From NCBI GenBank assembly GCA_039545355.1, contig BCJJ01000003.1:558001-622000 (forward strand): a stretch of 64,000 nucleotides of DNA. Direction: 5' to 3'. Shown piece after piece: positions 13,602 to 24,600 of the stretch; positions within the stretch are counted from its first letter, which is position 1; the number at the start of each line of letters is the position of its first letter. A program made the position numbers and the translations under genes. The stretch comes from Trichosporon coremiiforme (taxonomy: Eukaryota; Basidiomycota; Tremellomycetes; Trichosporonales; Trichosporonaceae). Below the pieces are notes generated by a model. The model saw only the letters and a list, made by a program, of their open reading frames with translations, had not been told where the DNA came from and did no database searches.

Positions 13602-16369
13602 ATGCCCCTCGGCCGCCTGCACAACTTCCACTCGCCCATCCGGCTGACCCTCGTCGGGCGCGCGATCGCCCTGCTGACATTCGAGGCGCTCTTCAACATT
13701 GCCTGTTGGGTCGCAGCTGGCTTGTGTTTCTCTCAGGCTGATGGCCTCCTCGGTATAGCGCTGTTGGCTTGGACACTGGGACTACGACACGGTCTCGACG
13801 CAGACCACATCTCGGCCATCGACAATGCGACCCGCCAGATGGTCTCCATGGGCCGGCTACCTATCACTTGTGGACTGTGGTTCTCACTCGGACACTCGAC
13901 GATTGTCATTGCCGTCAACATCGCTATTGCCGTTAGGTGAGTGCTGCGAGTGAAGGAGCGAGCAGGAGGCTCCTCGAGTGCATGTCGTGCGCTGTGGGTT
14001 GGATGGACAGCCTCCATCGAGCTCACAGTGCATCGTGCAGCTGTTGGAGTGGGAAGCAGCGAGTGTGGAGTGGGAAGCTGGGGTCGGCACCGTGACTAGC
14101 GTCTCCGATAGGCAATGAGGTGACATACCCTGGTGTCGGCCCTGCCGAAAATTGCAGATGCCCGCGTGATTGCCGATGTCATCCTCCTTCTTGAGCCGGC
14201 GAGATTGCTTCGTACTCGCAGGGAAAGTCTCATCCCTGCAATCTTGCCGAAAACGGCCCCGAACAGTCGTCTCCTCCATCCTGTCTGGCGGGCGTATCTG
14301 AGGAAGAGTGGGCAACGCTGGGTCTGGGCTGGCCATCCTGGACAAAGCTAGTGGATATCCGGAGCGCCGGCACACTGCGATGACCACTTCACGCGATGAC
14401 CACTTCACGCGATGACCACTTCACGCGATGACCACTTCTGCTGGGATGACCATTCTCGAGCCCGGTTCCTCATCGTGCAACTGCGCTATCTGCAATGATC
14501 TCTTGCCTCTGGAATGCTCGTTGCCAACCACCCTCCCCTCCCCCCCCCCGCAACCAACCCTCTTGCCTCAATGCTGACATCAGCGTGGACATCTACGACA
14601 AGCTCGAAGGCGTCGGCGCCATAGGCGGCATTGTGGGGACCTCCGTGTCGGCTTCATTCCTCTTCCTCGTGGCAGTCATAAACTCGTGGTTCCTGTACGA
14701 TGCACTGCGACACCGCCGTGCCCGGAAGCGAAGGGAGGCGATGGGCCTGCCGCCAGTCGAGGACGAGGCTACGGCGATTCATGGCGGGGGGTGTTTGGTT
14801 AGGATTGTGGGACCGATTCTGAAAGCCGTCGATCGGCCCTGGAAACTGTATCCGGTTGGCATTCTTTTTGGTTTCGTGAGTACTTGCGAGTGGAGCGGGC
14901 TTTGCAAAGAAGAAGGGGGGGAGCGAGCCAGCGCGAGCGAGTGGCGAGAAAGGGAGGGAAGCGAGGGGCGAGGGGGGTACAAGGGTGTGCCGCCGAGGGC
15001 GGACTGGCCGGCTGGCGGACTGGCGGAGCTGGCGGATCTGGCGGTGACGGTGTAATGAGCCGTCTGCAGCAATCGTGAGGGAGCCAGGGCCAGCGATCTC
15101 TGCAATCGCGGAGGATGCCAGGGTGGCTTTATTGCACATGCGGAGTGTGGACACCGCCGAACCATGGTCGCCGCTGCTGGAGAACGCCGCGGCAGTACGG
15201 CCCGTCTATTCATAGCGCCGCGCTCCGCTTTCATCTTTCGTCATGCGGAGTCCCACATCCTCCCTCCCCTTACCCCTTCCCCCTTCCCCCTTCCCTCCTC
15301 CATCCCTCTCCCTCCTCTCTCTTTTCTCTGAGCTATTGGAGAATCAAATGAAGAGTGTGCTGACGTACAGGGCTTCGACACGGCCAGCTCCATCGCCCTG
15401 CTCGCGCTCTCCGCAATCGCCTCGCGCGACCATAGGGGGAACGCAATCTCGCACGGCAAGATTGTCGTCCTCCCATTCCTTTTTACGGCGGGCATGTCGC
15501 TTGTCGATTCGCTCGATTCCATCCTCATGCTGTACGCTTATGCGCAGCCTGAACTCCGCGTCAAGGGCAAATGGAGGATCATCGAGAAGACGCCACTGCT
15601 GCGGGATGGGGAAGGAGAGAGCGAGGGCGAGGTTGTGGCTGAAGGACAGGTGGAGGGGGTCGAGACCGTCGTCATCGACAGGGAGAGCGAGAGACGAGGG
15701 GGTCAGGAGAGGAAAGACGCGAGGAAGGAGAGGCTGGAGAGTTACGACTATGAGGCTGCCGAACCTGTGCTTCCCGCCGTTGGACCATGCACTCTGATTG
15801 AGGACGTGGACTCCAAGCCGGACGCGGAGGACTCGAAGAACTCGAGGGACACGAAGGACACGAGTCTGACCCAGTCCAACGACACGAAGGACGTCATCAC
15901 TGTCGGCAACAGCGAGAACCCCTTCAAGACACCAGCCCAATCTCCTCTGGACAGCACAAAGTCTCTCCACCTGGACCCTTCCGACCCCCACGCCGGCTCC
16001 CCCAAGGTCGTTGGCGAAGTGCACGAACAGCTCGAACCCAACCCGCACCTCATGCACACCAAGACCGCGACCATGTCCAGTCTCTCCATCTCCCTGACGC
16101 TGCTCTCTATCGCTGTCGCGCTCTCCATCTCTCTCATCGAGATCATGGGTCTTATTGGGGAACAGTGCACCCCGTGCCGAGAGGCCGCAGAGGCAGAGGA
16201 CGGGGGTGGATTGGCGGGCAGTTGGTGGCGCGCGTGGGCCCGCGCCAACGACGCGAGTGGGTACGTTGGTGCTGCCATTGTGGGGTGTTTTGTGGCTATA
16301 CTGCTGATTTATCATGGCGTCAGGTGGGGTATCAAGCGTCACAGGAAGCGGCAGGCTATCGAGGTGTAA
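13602..16369 (+). CDS. NIC1: High-affinity nickel/cobalt transporter (NiCoT family)
   Basis: Imports Ni2+ (or Co2+) across the plasma membrane, in fungi chiefly to supply urease. Exons 13602-13936, 14584-14875 and 15371-16369 join in frame to 541 residues. The signature GLRHGLDADHISAIDNATR (about residues 64-82) carries the H....DH metal motif; later family segments are LWFSLGHSTIV, GTSVSASFLFLVAVIN, LFGFGFDTASSIALL (split by intron 2) and FTAGMSLVDSLDSILM. A charged loop of about 170 residues (about 290-445) precedes the last hydrophobic segments. The two introns are 647 and 495 nt, about ten times the usual size here; intron 1 holds a 16-bp tandem repeat. Splice ends are GTGAG...CTGACATCAG and GTGAG...CTGACGTACAG. 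Confidence 0.9.
14377..14438 (+). repeat. 16-bp tandem repeat inside the nickel transporter intron
   Basis: Unit GCGATGACCACTTCAC is present almost four times in a row (14377, 14393, 14409, 14425), with a degenerate fifth core (GGATGACCATTC) after it. It lies within intron 1 of the NiCoT gene. Confidence 0.9.
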
Positions 16370-16502
16370 GATCAGGAGACTTGCATGCACATCTATCACG
16401 AACGTTTTCCTTGACTGCTGTACTCACGACGGGGATGGTTTGGGAGGTGGAAGGAAGAGCTCGTCGACTCGCTGACTCGCTGAGCTCGTCACTCGTCGCT
16501 CG

Positions 16503-19284
16503 TTACCACCTACCAGCTCCCGACGGCCCGTGGTGCCCATGCTGGCCGTACTGGTTGTTATTGCCGTACTGGTTCTGCTGGCCCCACTGTCCCTGTCCGG
16601 GAGGGGGAGGGGGAGGCTGGCCATAGCCCGGCTGACCGCCATACTGGCCGGGAGGAGGGGGAGGCGGCTGTCCGTAGCCACCGCCGCCGCCGCCGTACTG
16701 CTGAGGCGGGGGCTGGTTCCATCCGCCCTGCTGGCCGCCATACTGCTGGTGAGGGGGCTGGTTGTATCCGCCCTGCTGGTGGTGGCCGTGGCCGTGCTGT
16801 CCATACGACTGGTCCTGTCCGTAGCTGGGCTGGCCGTAGGACTGCTGAGGAGGGCCACCCTGGGGCGCACCGTACGACTGCTGGTGTTGCTGATGCTGAG
16901 GCTGCTGGCCGTACGAGTTGTTACCGCCGTACGTCTGCTGCTGGGGCTGGCCATACGAGTTGTTACCGCCATGCGACTGCTGAGCGCCATCGTCCATGCC
17001 GCGCCACGCGTGCTGCCCGCCCTGGCCAAAGCCCTGCTCCCACGGCTGCTGTCAGTTCACGGCTGATCCGAAGCTCCTCACCATCTTGCCACTGGCAAGG
17101 TCCTGGCCGGCGTTCAGAACGTTGGCACCGGGCTGATATCAGATAAATGAAATGTTTAGACAACTTACCACGTGCACATTGTGCTGTGCAAGAACAGCCT
17201 GGAGACCGCCATCGGGGAGACCGGCGGCGTGGACGTGGCCCGTGTCCGAAGAGTTGTCGCCGATACGCTTGTTCTTGCCGTTCCGCACATTGTCCGAACC
17301 GAGACGGTTGATGATCTCATTCTTGTCGCGGCCCGTCTGCTCGATCCAGTTGCGCATGTGCTCGAACATCTGCGTTTGGATCTGAGCTGAAACGTTAACT
17401 TAGACCGTGCAAGGGCAGCTTACAGTTGGGGTTGCGGAAGTCGGGGTGGTGCAGACAGCCGAGAATGTCGCTGATCGCCTGGTTTGGGTTGATATTGCTG
17501 TCGCTCCAGCACTGCACAATGCGCTCAACAGAGTACTGCACGATGATCTTGGCGATCTGGCCGGCAGGCTCGTTCAGAATCAGGGCGAAGTGGTCCTGAT
17601 ATCAGCTTTCGAATCCACTGATCTCGACTCACCTTCGAGAGGAATGAGTGCGTCGGGTCGGTCGAATTGGGGTTGTTCCAGACCTCAAACTGGTCGTCCT
17701 TGTGAGCGTCGAGGAGCGCCTGGGAGCTGTCGCCGAGCGCGGTGGTGGCAGTGCCGAGGAGGGGCTTGACGTACGGTTCCAGCGTGGTCATGATGAAGAC
17801 CGACACCGAGTTGGAGATCTTCTCAACGAGCGCGCCAAGGAGGGGGATCTTGTCGAGCGTGTTCTCGATCTTCTTCATGACCGAGTCGCGGAAGCTCAGG
17901 ATTTTCCACAGTGTCTGGTACAGCTCCTGGGGGCTCATCGTCGACGGGTCCTGCGATGGGCCGTTCGCGCGCATCGACTGGATGTCGTCCATCTCGCGCG
18001 ACAGGCTCTGGCCCTGTCCGTCCGGCAGGTCGAGGAAGAGCGAACGCAGGGTGTTAGCCGAGTTCGACTGCGCGTCGCTGATACTGCGCGAGTTCTCGAA
18101 CGACTTGGACAGGTCTGAAACAGCGGCCTATTGTCAGCTTCGCGATCCAGTGACAAAAGCATACCGAGGACAGCTTGTCACCAGCCTCGCCCATGAGCGA
18201 GTGGATAAAGTCGGCACCGCCGAACGATCCCGTGACGAGGGGGTAGACGGGGCGGCCCTGGGGGCTGCGGATCTGGGTGTTGCGCCCGACGTGGGGGAAG
18301 ACGTTCTGGTACCCGAGGGAGATGAGGACGAGCTCGCAGTAGTTCGAGTGGGCGGTGAAGTCCTCGCTGCTTGTCAGACCCATCCGCTCTCAGTGATCTT
18401 ACAGGGTGTGCAGAGCCTGTCCGAGGAGACGGAAGGCCTCGTACTCGGCGGCCGAGTTCTTGGTCTGGACGAAGTTGCGTCCGGCGTCGATGCACTGCAG
18501 CAGCGTGCGGCGCACGAGGGCGGAGGAAGTGTCCCAATGCCCGCGCTCTGGTTGTCAGCTTGGTAACAACGACGAACAACTCACCGTTCGCAATGTAGTT
18601 CTTCATGCCTGACTGGGTGTCGATCTCGAGCTCGCGAGGGTCAACGGGGGGGCGCAGGCGCGGGTCGTACTTGCGCGGGTCCTCGCCCTCACCGTAGCCC
18701 TTGGGGTTGTCAATGTGTTCGGTCGGGAGGTAAGTGCCGAGGCGCTCCTTGGTCACCTCGAACTCGCCGGTGGCGTAGCCGTGGGCTGGCAGGTTAGTCG
18801 CATATCGCGCGCTTGCACCTACCGAGGAAGCCGAGGACCATGACGATGTTCAGGACAGTCTGGAGGGGCACCATCTTGAGCGACGCAATGTCGACAGCCT
18901 GACATCAGCTAGAGATAGGGTTGAGCCAGCTCACCTGGGAGTAGTCTCTGAGCCAGTTTCCAAAGTAGGTGCGCTTCACTGCATCGTCAGTTGTTACGGA
19001 GCCCTAGCAGCTCACCGTCGAGGCCGCTGAACTTGACGCCGCGGCTGAGGAAGCCGCCTCCGGTGATCTTGATCATCTTGGCGATGACATCTGGTTGTCA
19101 GCCTTGAGCCTTAAGCTGGTTCGTCTAGCAGCTTCACCCACCTTCAATGTCTCCGTGACGGAAGGCCTTGTCCTCCATGTACGAGTAGGAGGGAATGTTA
19201 CCCGCGCCGAAGGCGTAGGCCTTGGGGGCGAATGAGAGCGCAACGATAGCGATGGCTATGAAGAACAGGGTGTTCCTCGCCATG
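16503..19284 (-). CDS. het-C: HET-C family protein with prion-like C-terminal tail
   Basis: HET-C proteins are secretory-pathway proteins known from vegetative incompatibility in Neurospora. The start at 19284 (MARNTLFFIAIAIVALSFAP) gives a clean signal peptide; an upstream in-frame ATG at 19322 would bury it. Then come the family signature AFGAGNIPSYSYMEDKAFRHGDIEG and KMIKITGGGFLSRGVKFSGL, later YLPTEHIDNPKGYGEGEDPR and MGLTSSEDFTAHSNYCEL. About 11 introns of 32-54 nt leave roughly 780 codons. The last 165 or so residues (16503-17000) are almost only Gln, Gly, Tyr, Asn, Ser and Pro, in units like NNSYGQPQQQTYGG and YGQPPPPPPGQ. N. crassa HET-C also has a Gly-rich tail, but this one is more Gln/Tyr-rich. 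Confidence 0.87.
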
Positions 19285-21685
19285 GTGAGATGAGATGGGT
19301 CAGTGATGTGAGAAAGGAACAAATAGTGAAGGAAGGTGTCGGAGGCGTAATATCTAGCGAGCCAGCGTCAGATCTCGGTGGACAGCCGTGCTTGCCCAGA
19401 GTGTGGCGGTGCGGTGGCGATCGTGCAGCACCAGATGCGTGCCGTACACGCGTTGTGGTTTCCCCGCATCTTTACCCCGCAGCCACCAAGGGAGTTGCAC
19501 AGGAAAACGCACAGCACGGAAGCATCACTCTTCAACCACGGGCACAGCCTTCGTTCTTATCGTCTTCTGTCGACTGTCACCCCACAATCTAGTGACCGGA
19601 AGTAGGTGAAATGCGATGCATGCGAGACAAAGTTGCTCCGGGAAAAGAATGGCCGCGTAAGCTGTGATCTGCATGAGCGATCGGGACGGGCTACGTGTCA
19701 GCCGTGCCTTGGCACCCAGGCCAAGGTTGTCTCCGCGCCTATGCCTGGCTTTGGCGAGGATCGCGTGACCAGCCGGCCGCATCCAGTAAGAATGACCAGC
19801 CCAGCACGACCAGGTGGCATGGCATTCACTGAACTTTCTCCGTTGAGTTCGTGGCCGTTTCGCCGCGGTCACGAGAGCCCGATGAGACGAGCGAGAGCTT
19901 CGTTTCCCCTCATCATTGTGACTGACGGAGCCATCGTCAGAACGACATGCTACAGCGCTGACCACCTGACACTTCTGAGTCGGGATTCCAGCGGCTCGCT
20001 GAAGTTCGCCTTTCGAGCATGTCCGCGACGCGCGTCAGCAGTCTGCAGACTAAGATAGTGAAGGTGGGTAGTTTGTCAGACGATCGCAGTAATTACCCAC
20101 TCGCCCTCATGCCCCAAGTACCGTATCGGCGCAGCCGACCTAGATTCTGGCGCATGTGCTATCGACGTTGTCTACGCCCGCATGCAGCATCGGGCCAGTC
20201 CAGACTGCGTGGTCGCGGCGGACAAGGGCGCCGATGCATCACGCTGACACGCTGGACGGAGTTTCACGATGAATGGGCGGTACGCACAGACTCGTTGTGC
20301 AAAAAGGTCTAAAGGCGGGGGCGTTGGTGGTTCTGCGCAGGACAGCGCACGAGTGGACAGAATCTGGCGGCGCGGACGATGCTCGAAAACGGTAACGAAG
20401 GTCAGTCGGTTCCGGTGACTAGGACGTTTCAGCCAGGAATTGACGGCGGCACGGCGGTAGGGCACGCGGGACTAATGACTGGTGAGTGCTCAGTGGCAAA
20501 GAGGCGATTGGTGGTGGGCACTCGACTCGTTGCAAGCAACTGTTGATGATGATGTTTGTGTTCGTACTCTGTGCGTGGGAATGGGAGTGAATGCTTGTGG
20601 TTTGTTTGTGGAACGTTATCACGAAGTGCGTCATCTCCTTGTGTAATACGGTCGTGTTAGAGTTTGATTCATGCGCGTCGCTCAACCAAACATCCAACAC
20701 TGCGCTGAGGTATGCAAAGCGATTAACGCAGGCTCTGCGCCCAAGGACGCGTCGAACGGTACATGGTATCAAACCCACGTCATGGTTCCTTGTGCTTAGT
20801 GCTCGTTCGTCCTGAGAGATTCACTTGCGCCCCTCGCCCTCAGCTCCCATGCCATGCCACGCTGGCCAGGGTCGACTGCGCCCAACCACGGGTCGGCCCG
20901 GCCCTGTCACCGCGCGCCGCGGTAGGAGGGAGTCCACCACCCAGCCAGCACCAAGCACCAAGCACCAAGCACGCGCCTGCTCCTGGACGAAAACAAACGG
21001 CAGCCAGTCAACAAGGACCCAACCCTTGCATCTCCTTCCCGCTCTCATCTGCCCCCCACACTATACCCTTTCAACACACACACACACACAAACTCTTTGA
21101 CATTGCCTGCAGCTGTTCCCACCAACGCCGTCTCACTCGCTGTCTCTCCTTTCTCCTTCTCCTTCTCCTTCTCTTTTGCTCTTTCCAACCTTCTCACTGG
21201 TCACGCTCATTCAAAGCCGCCAGCCACGACGCGCACAGGTCGGCGACCAAGCGTGAGTAGGCTCGCCTTCACCACACCGTCAACCTTCCCCCCGATCACT
21301 TCCTCCGTCTCCTTGAAAGGGCCCTTCCCTGCGCTAGGCTCTTCCACACACATACCAAGCGACGAACCTTCACACCCACACACCTGTATAGGCTTGCAAG
21401 CCTACAATCCCACAGCCTGCAACCCTCTTACCTGTCAACCACCTGTCAACCACCACGCCAGCGCATACCACTGACGCCTTTCCAGCACCTCCTTCTGCTC
21501 CAGCCTCCGTCACAAACAACCGCAAAGGATTTCTTCTCCTTGCCTTGACGACACCCACCTTGTTCGCCAGGTCGGGTTTCGTTCGCCACTTGTGACCGGG
21601 AGAGCCGGTTCATTCTCACCCCCATCTCTTTCAACTTGTGTGTTCTGTTTGATCCGCGAGCCTTGACTGGTGCTCGGAGCTTCCA
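19285..21685. other. Long divergent intergenic region and probable 5' leader
   Basis: About 2.4 kb upstream of both HET-C (-) and the Num1-like gene (+). No ORF reads as a convincing protein. The right part is pyrimidine-rich: (CA)n near 21073-21091 and a TTCTCC repeat near 21147-21172, typical of a long fungal promoter or transcript leader. Triplicate CACCAAG units occur near 20948-20970. Confidence 0.55.
21073..21172 (+). repeat. CA microsatellite and TTCTCC-rich tract
   Basis: A (CA)n run near 21073-21091 is followed by about four TTCTCC-type units near 21147-21172, roughly 0.5 kb before the Num1-like start. Probably part of its promoter or 5' leader. Confidence 0.7.
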
Positions 21686-24600
21686 ATGAAAACCCCATTC
21701 GGCGGGGGGGCCGCTGCTAAGCAGCGCTCCGACACGATCCCCACGATTACCACCCACCTCGCTCGCTCCCCGTCCCCTGAACTCGCAGCGACCACCATGA
21801 ACCCGTCATACGTCCGGACACAGCTCCAGCAGCTGCTCGACGACAAGTCGAACAAGCTGCACATGGTCGGCACCATGGGTCAGAAAATTCTGGCCCAGCA
21901 GACCGAGCTCGAGGAGCGTATCAGGGAACTCGGCGACATGGACGAAGACGGCGGCGCGGAGATCAGCGACGCGACGAGGGCCAAGCTGCTTGAGCTCCAA
22001 GACGCCATCAAGGGTTGGGACTCTGATAACCAAACCCTTATCCGCGAAATCGGAGGAGATCAGGTGGGTCGCGGTGTGGAGCAGCGCCATGTTTGTGCGG
22101 GCAACGCTGACGACAGGCCTTTGTCGAGGTCACGTCTGATCCCTACGTTGCGTCCGATTTCGGGCCTCCGTTAGAGACCCCCGACAAGCGCACGGGGACC
22201 CAGAGCCCAAACACGCTCACGCGGCGGCAGCGTAATGCACAGCAAAACCGAGCCCTCGACATGGAGTTTGCGACCGAGATCGGCCAGAACCTGCTCGTCG
22301 AGGTCCGCAGACTCCAATCCCTCCTCACCGAGCGTGACCGCACGATCACGCAAATGACCGAGGAAAGGGATGCGTGGGAAACTGAGCGAACCGAATACGT
22401 TATCGCCGTAAAGAACGCTGAGTCTACAGTTGGTGAGTGAACGCGAGCTGAATGGCCCTCGGGGCAACGGAGCTAACGATCAGACCGATACAAGGATGAT
22501 AACTGGAACCTCGAGGTTAACCTGCAGGAGCTGCGAACACAGCACCAAGATATCCAGAGCCAGTTCAGCAAGGCTTCGACCGAGCAAACCCGCCTCACGA
22601 AGCAGTTGGCGTCCGTCCGTGAAGCCGCCGAAGCTCACAAGACCGAAGCGGAGAAGAACGCGCAGCTCATCGAGGAGCTTAAGGCGAAGCACGACACCGA
22701 TATGGCTCAGTCCCGCAAGGCTGCTGCTGGACTCGCCCGCGACAAGAGTGATCTGCTCTCGGAGCTGAACGCTGAGCGACAGCGTGCCAACGCCGCTCAG
22801 AAGTCTCGTTCCATGCGTCTCGGAAGCCCCGCCGTTCGCAACACCTACGACTCAGACGACGATGATGTCTTCGGTGCCGACCCCAATACTCCCCGTCGCA
22901 GGGGCCCTGGATTCGATGCCAACGACCAGGCCCTCTCGCCGTCTCAGCTGTACGCCTCCGATTTTGACTCGCCCAACCACTCCCCCGATAAGACCTGCCC
23001 GCGGTCACCGCTCGGTGAGATCTACGACGACAACAGTCAGGTGGAGGAGCTGCGCGAGTCGCTCGCCAAGGCCCGAGCTGAGATCGCCGGTCTCAAGGAG
23101 CAGGTCAAGGTGGCCCACGCGGCCAAGGAGCCGGCTGCTCCTTCGAACAACCTCGAGGTTCCCGAGATCAACGAGTTCGGCGTCGTGGAGGACAAGGACG
23201 ACATCAGCAAGATGTTCTCCCTGCGCAACGGTGGAAAGGGATCGACCCGCGGTCGACGAGGACGGGGTGGCTTCGCCTCTTCGTTCTCCCGCAAGCTTGG
23301 ATTCCCTCGCGGCGCAACTGGCCTTGCCGATTCGCCTGTCATCGCCGACAAGAGCTTCGACTCGAACTCTTCGGGCACCCCTGATCTTTTGCGGAGCCGT
23401 AACGTCGACGACTCTCCGGCTTCTACACGTGTTGCATCGCCTCTCTCGAAGCGCAACAACGCTCTCGGTGAGACCCTTGGGGATTCGCTGGGCGACGCTT
23501 TCAACGAGACTGCACCTGCCACCCCTCCTAGCCTGCATCAGCGCTCGCATTCCGTCGCTAGCACCGTGGACGACTTCGTCAGCGCTTCCGGACACTCCCG
23601 ACAGGCCTCGGAGGCCAGCGTTGCCGGCCCGACTATTGCTCTCAGCGATGAGCTCGCTGCACCTGAAGCTTCCTCTTACGCCGACGCCGCCGTTATGACC
23701 GACGACTGGTCGCCTGAAAGCTCCGTCTCCCCCCTCGGAACTCCTCTCTCCCAGGGCTCTGCCACTACCCCACGCGCCGACCAGAAGACGTTCGAAATCG
23801 AGACGACCCCGCAGACCGCTCCCATGCAGCTCGCCTCGCCCGCATCCACTCAGTCTACGATTATGGACACCGAGGCGGAGACCGACTTCGAGGACTGCCG
23901 CGAGACTGTTGGCTCCTTAACGCCTGTCCGCGCCATGACCTCTGACTTCCCGACCGATACCGAAGCCTACGCGACCGCCAACGGTGGTAACGACTCCAGT
24001 GCTGACTCCGACTCTGACGACCAGAAGGACAAGGCTGCCGGCGGCAAGGGCTTCCTTGCTTTCGGCCTCGGCGCGGCCGCCGCCGCTGCTGGTGGCTGGA
24101 CCGCTCGTCGTGGCATCCGCAACTCTGCCAGCCGCGAGAAGATGACCTTCAACGTTCCCTCCGCTGACAACGTCACCGAGCGTGTCGTTGAGGTCCCGGT
24201 CGAGAAGATCGTGGAGAAGGAGGTCATCAAGGAGGTCCCGGTCGAGAGGATTGTCGAGAAGGAAGTCATCAAGGAGGTCATTGTCGAGAAGCCCGTCGAG
24301 GTTATCAAGGAGGTCGAGAAGATCGTCGAGGTGCCTGTCGAGAAGATCCTCGAAAAGGAGATCATCAAGGAGGTCATCGTCGAGAAACCTGTGGATCGCA
24401 TCGTCGAGACAGAGGTTGAGAAGATCGTCGAGGTCCCCGTTGAGAAGATCGTCTACGTTGACCGCGACGTGGAGAAGATTGTCCACGTTGACCGCGAAGT
24501 CCCCGTCGAGAAGATCGTCCATGTTGACCGCGAGGTCGAGAAACTCGTCCATGTTGACCGCGAGGTCCCTGTTGAGAAGATTGTCCATGTTGACCGCCCT

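Noticed and set aside
14133..14351. ORF inside intron 1 of the nickel transporter
   Set aside because: No domain, no upstream signal, and the flanking exons splice cleanly across it.
19606..20058. 150-codon plus-strand ORF starting MKCDACETKLL
   Set aside because: One CxxC at the start only; the rest is unstructured composition and the opposite strand is equally open, so probably chance.
20763..21260. ORFs in the pyrimidine-rich region before the Num1-like gene
   Set aside because: Low-complexity His/Thr/Phe/Ser runs come from CA and CT repeats; more likely promoter and leader.
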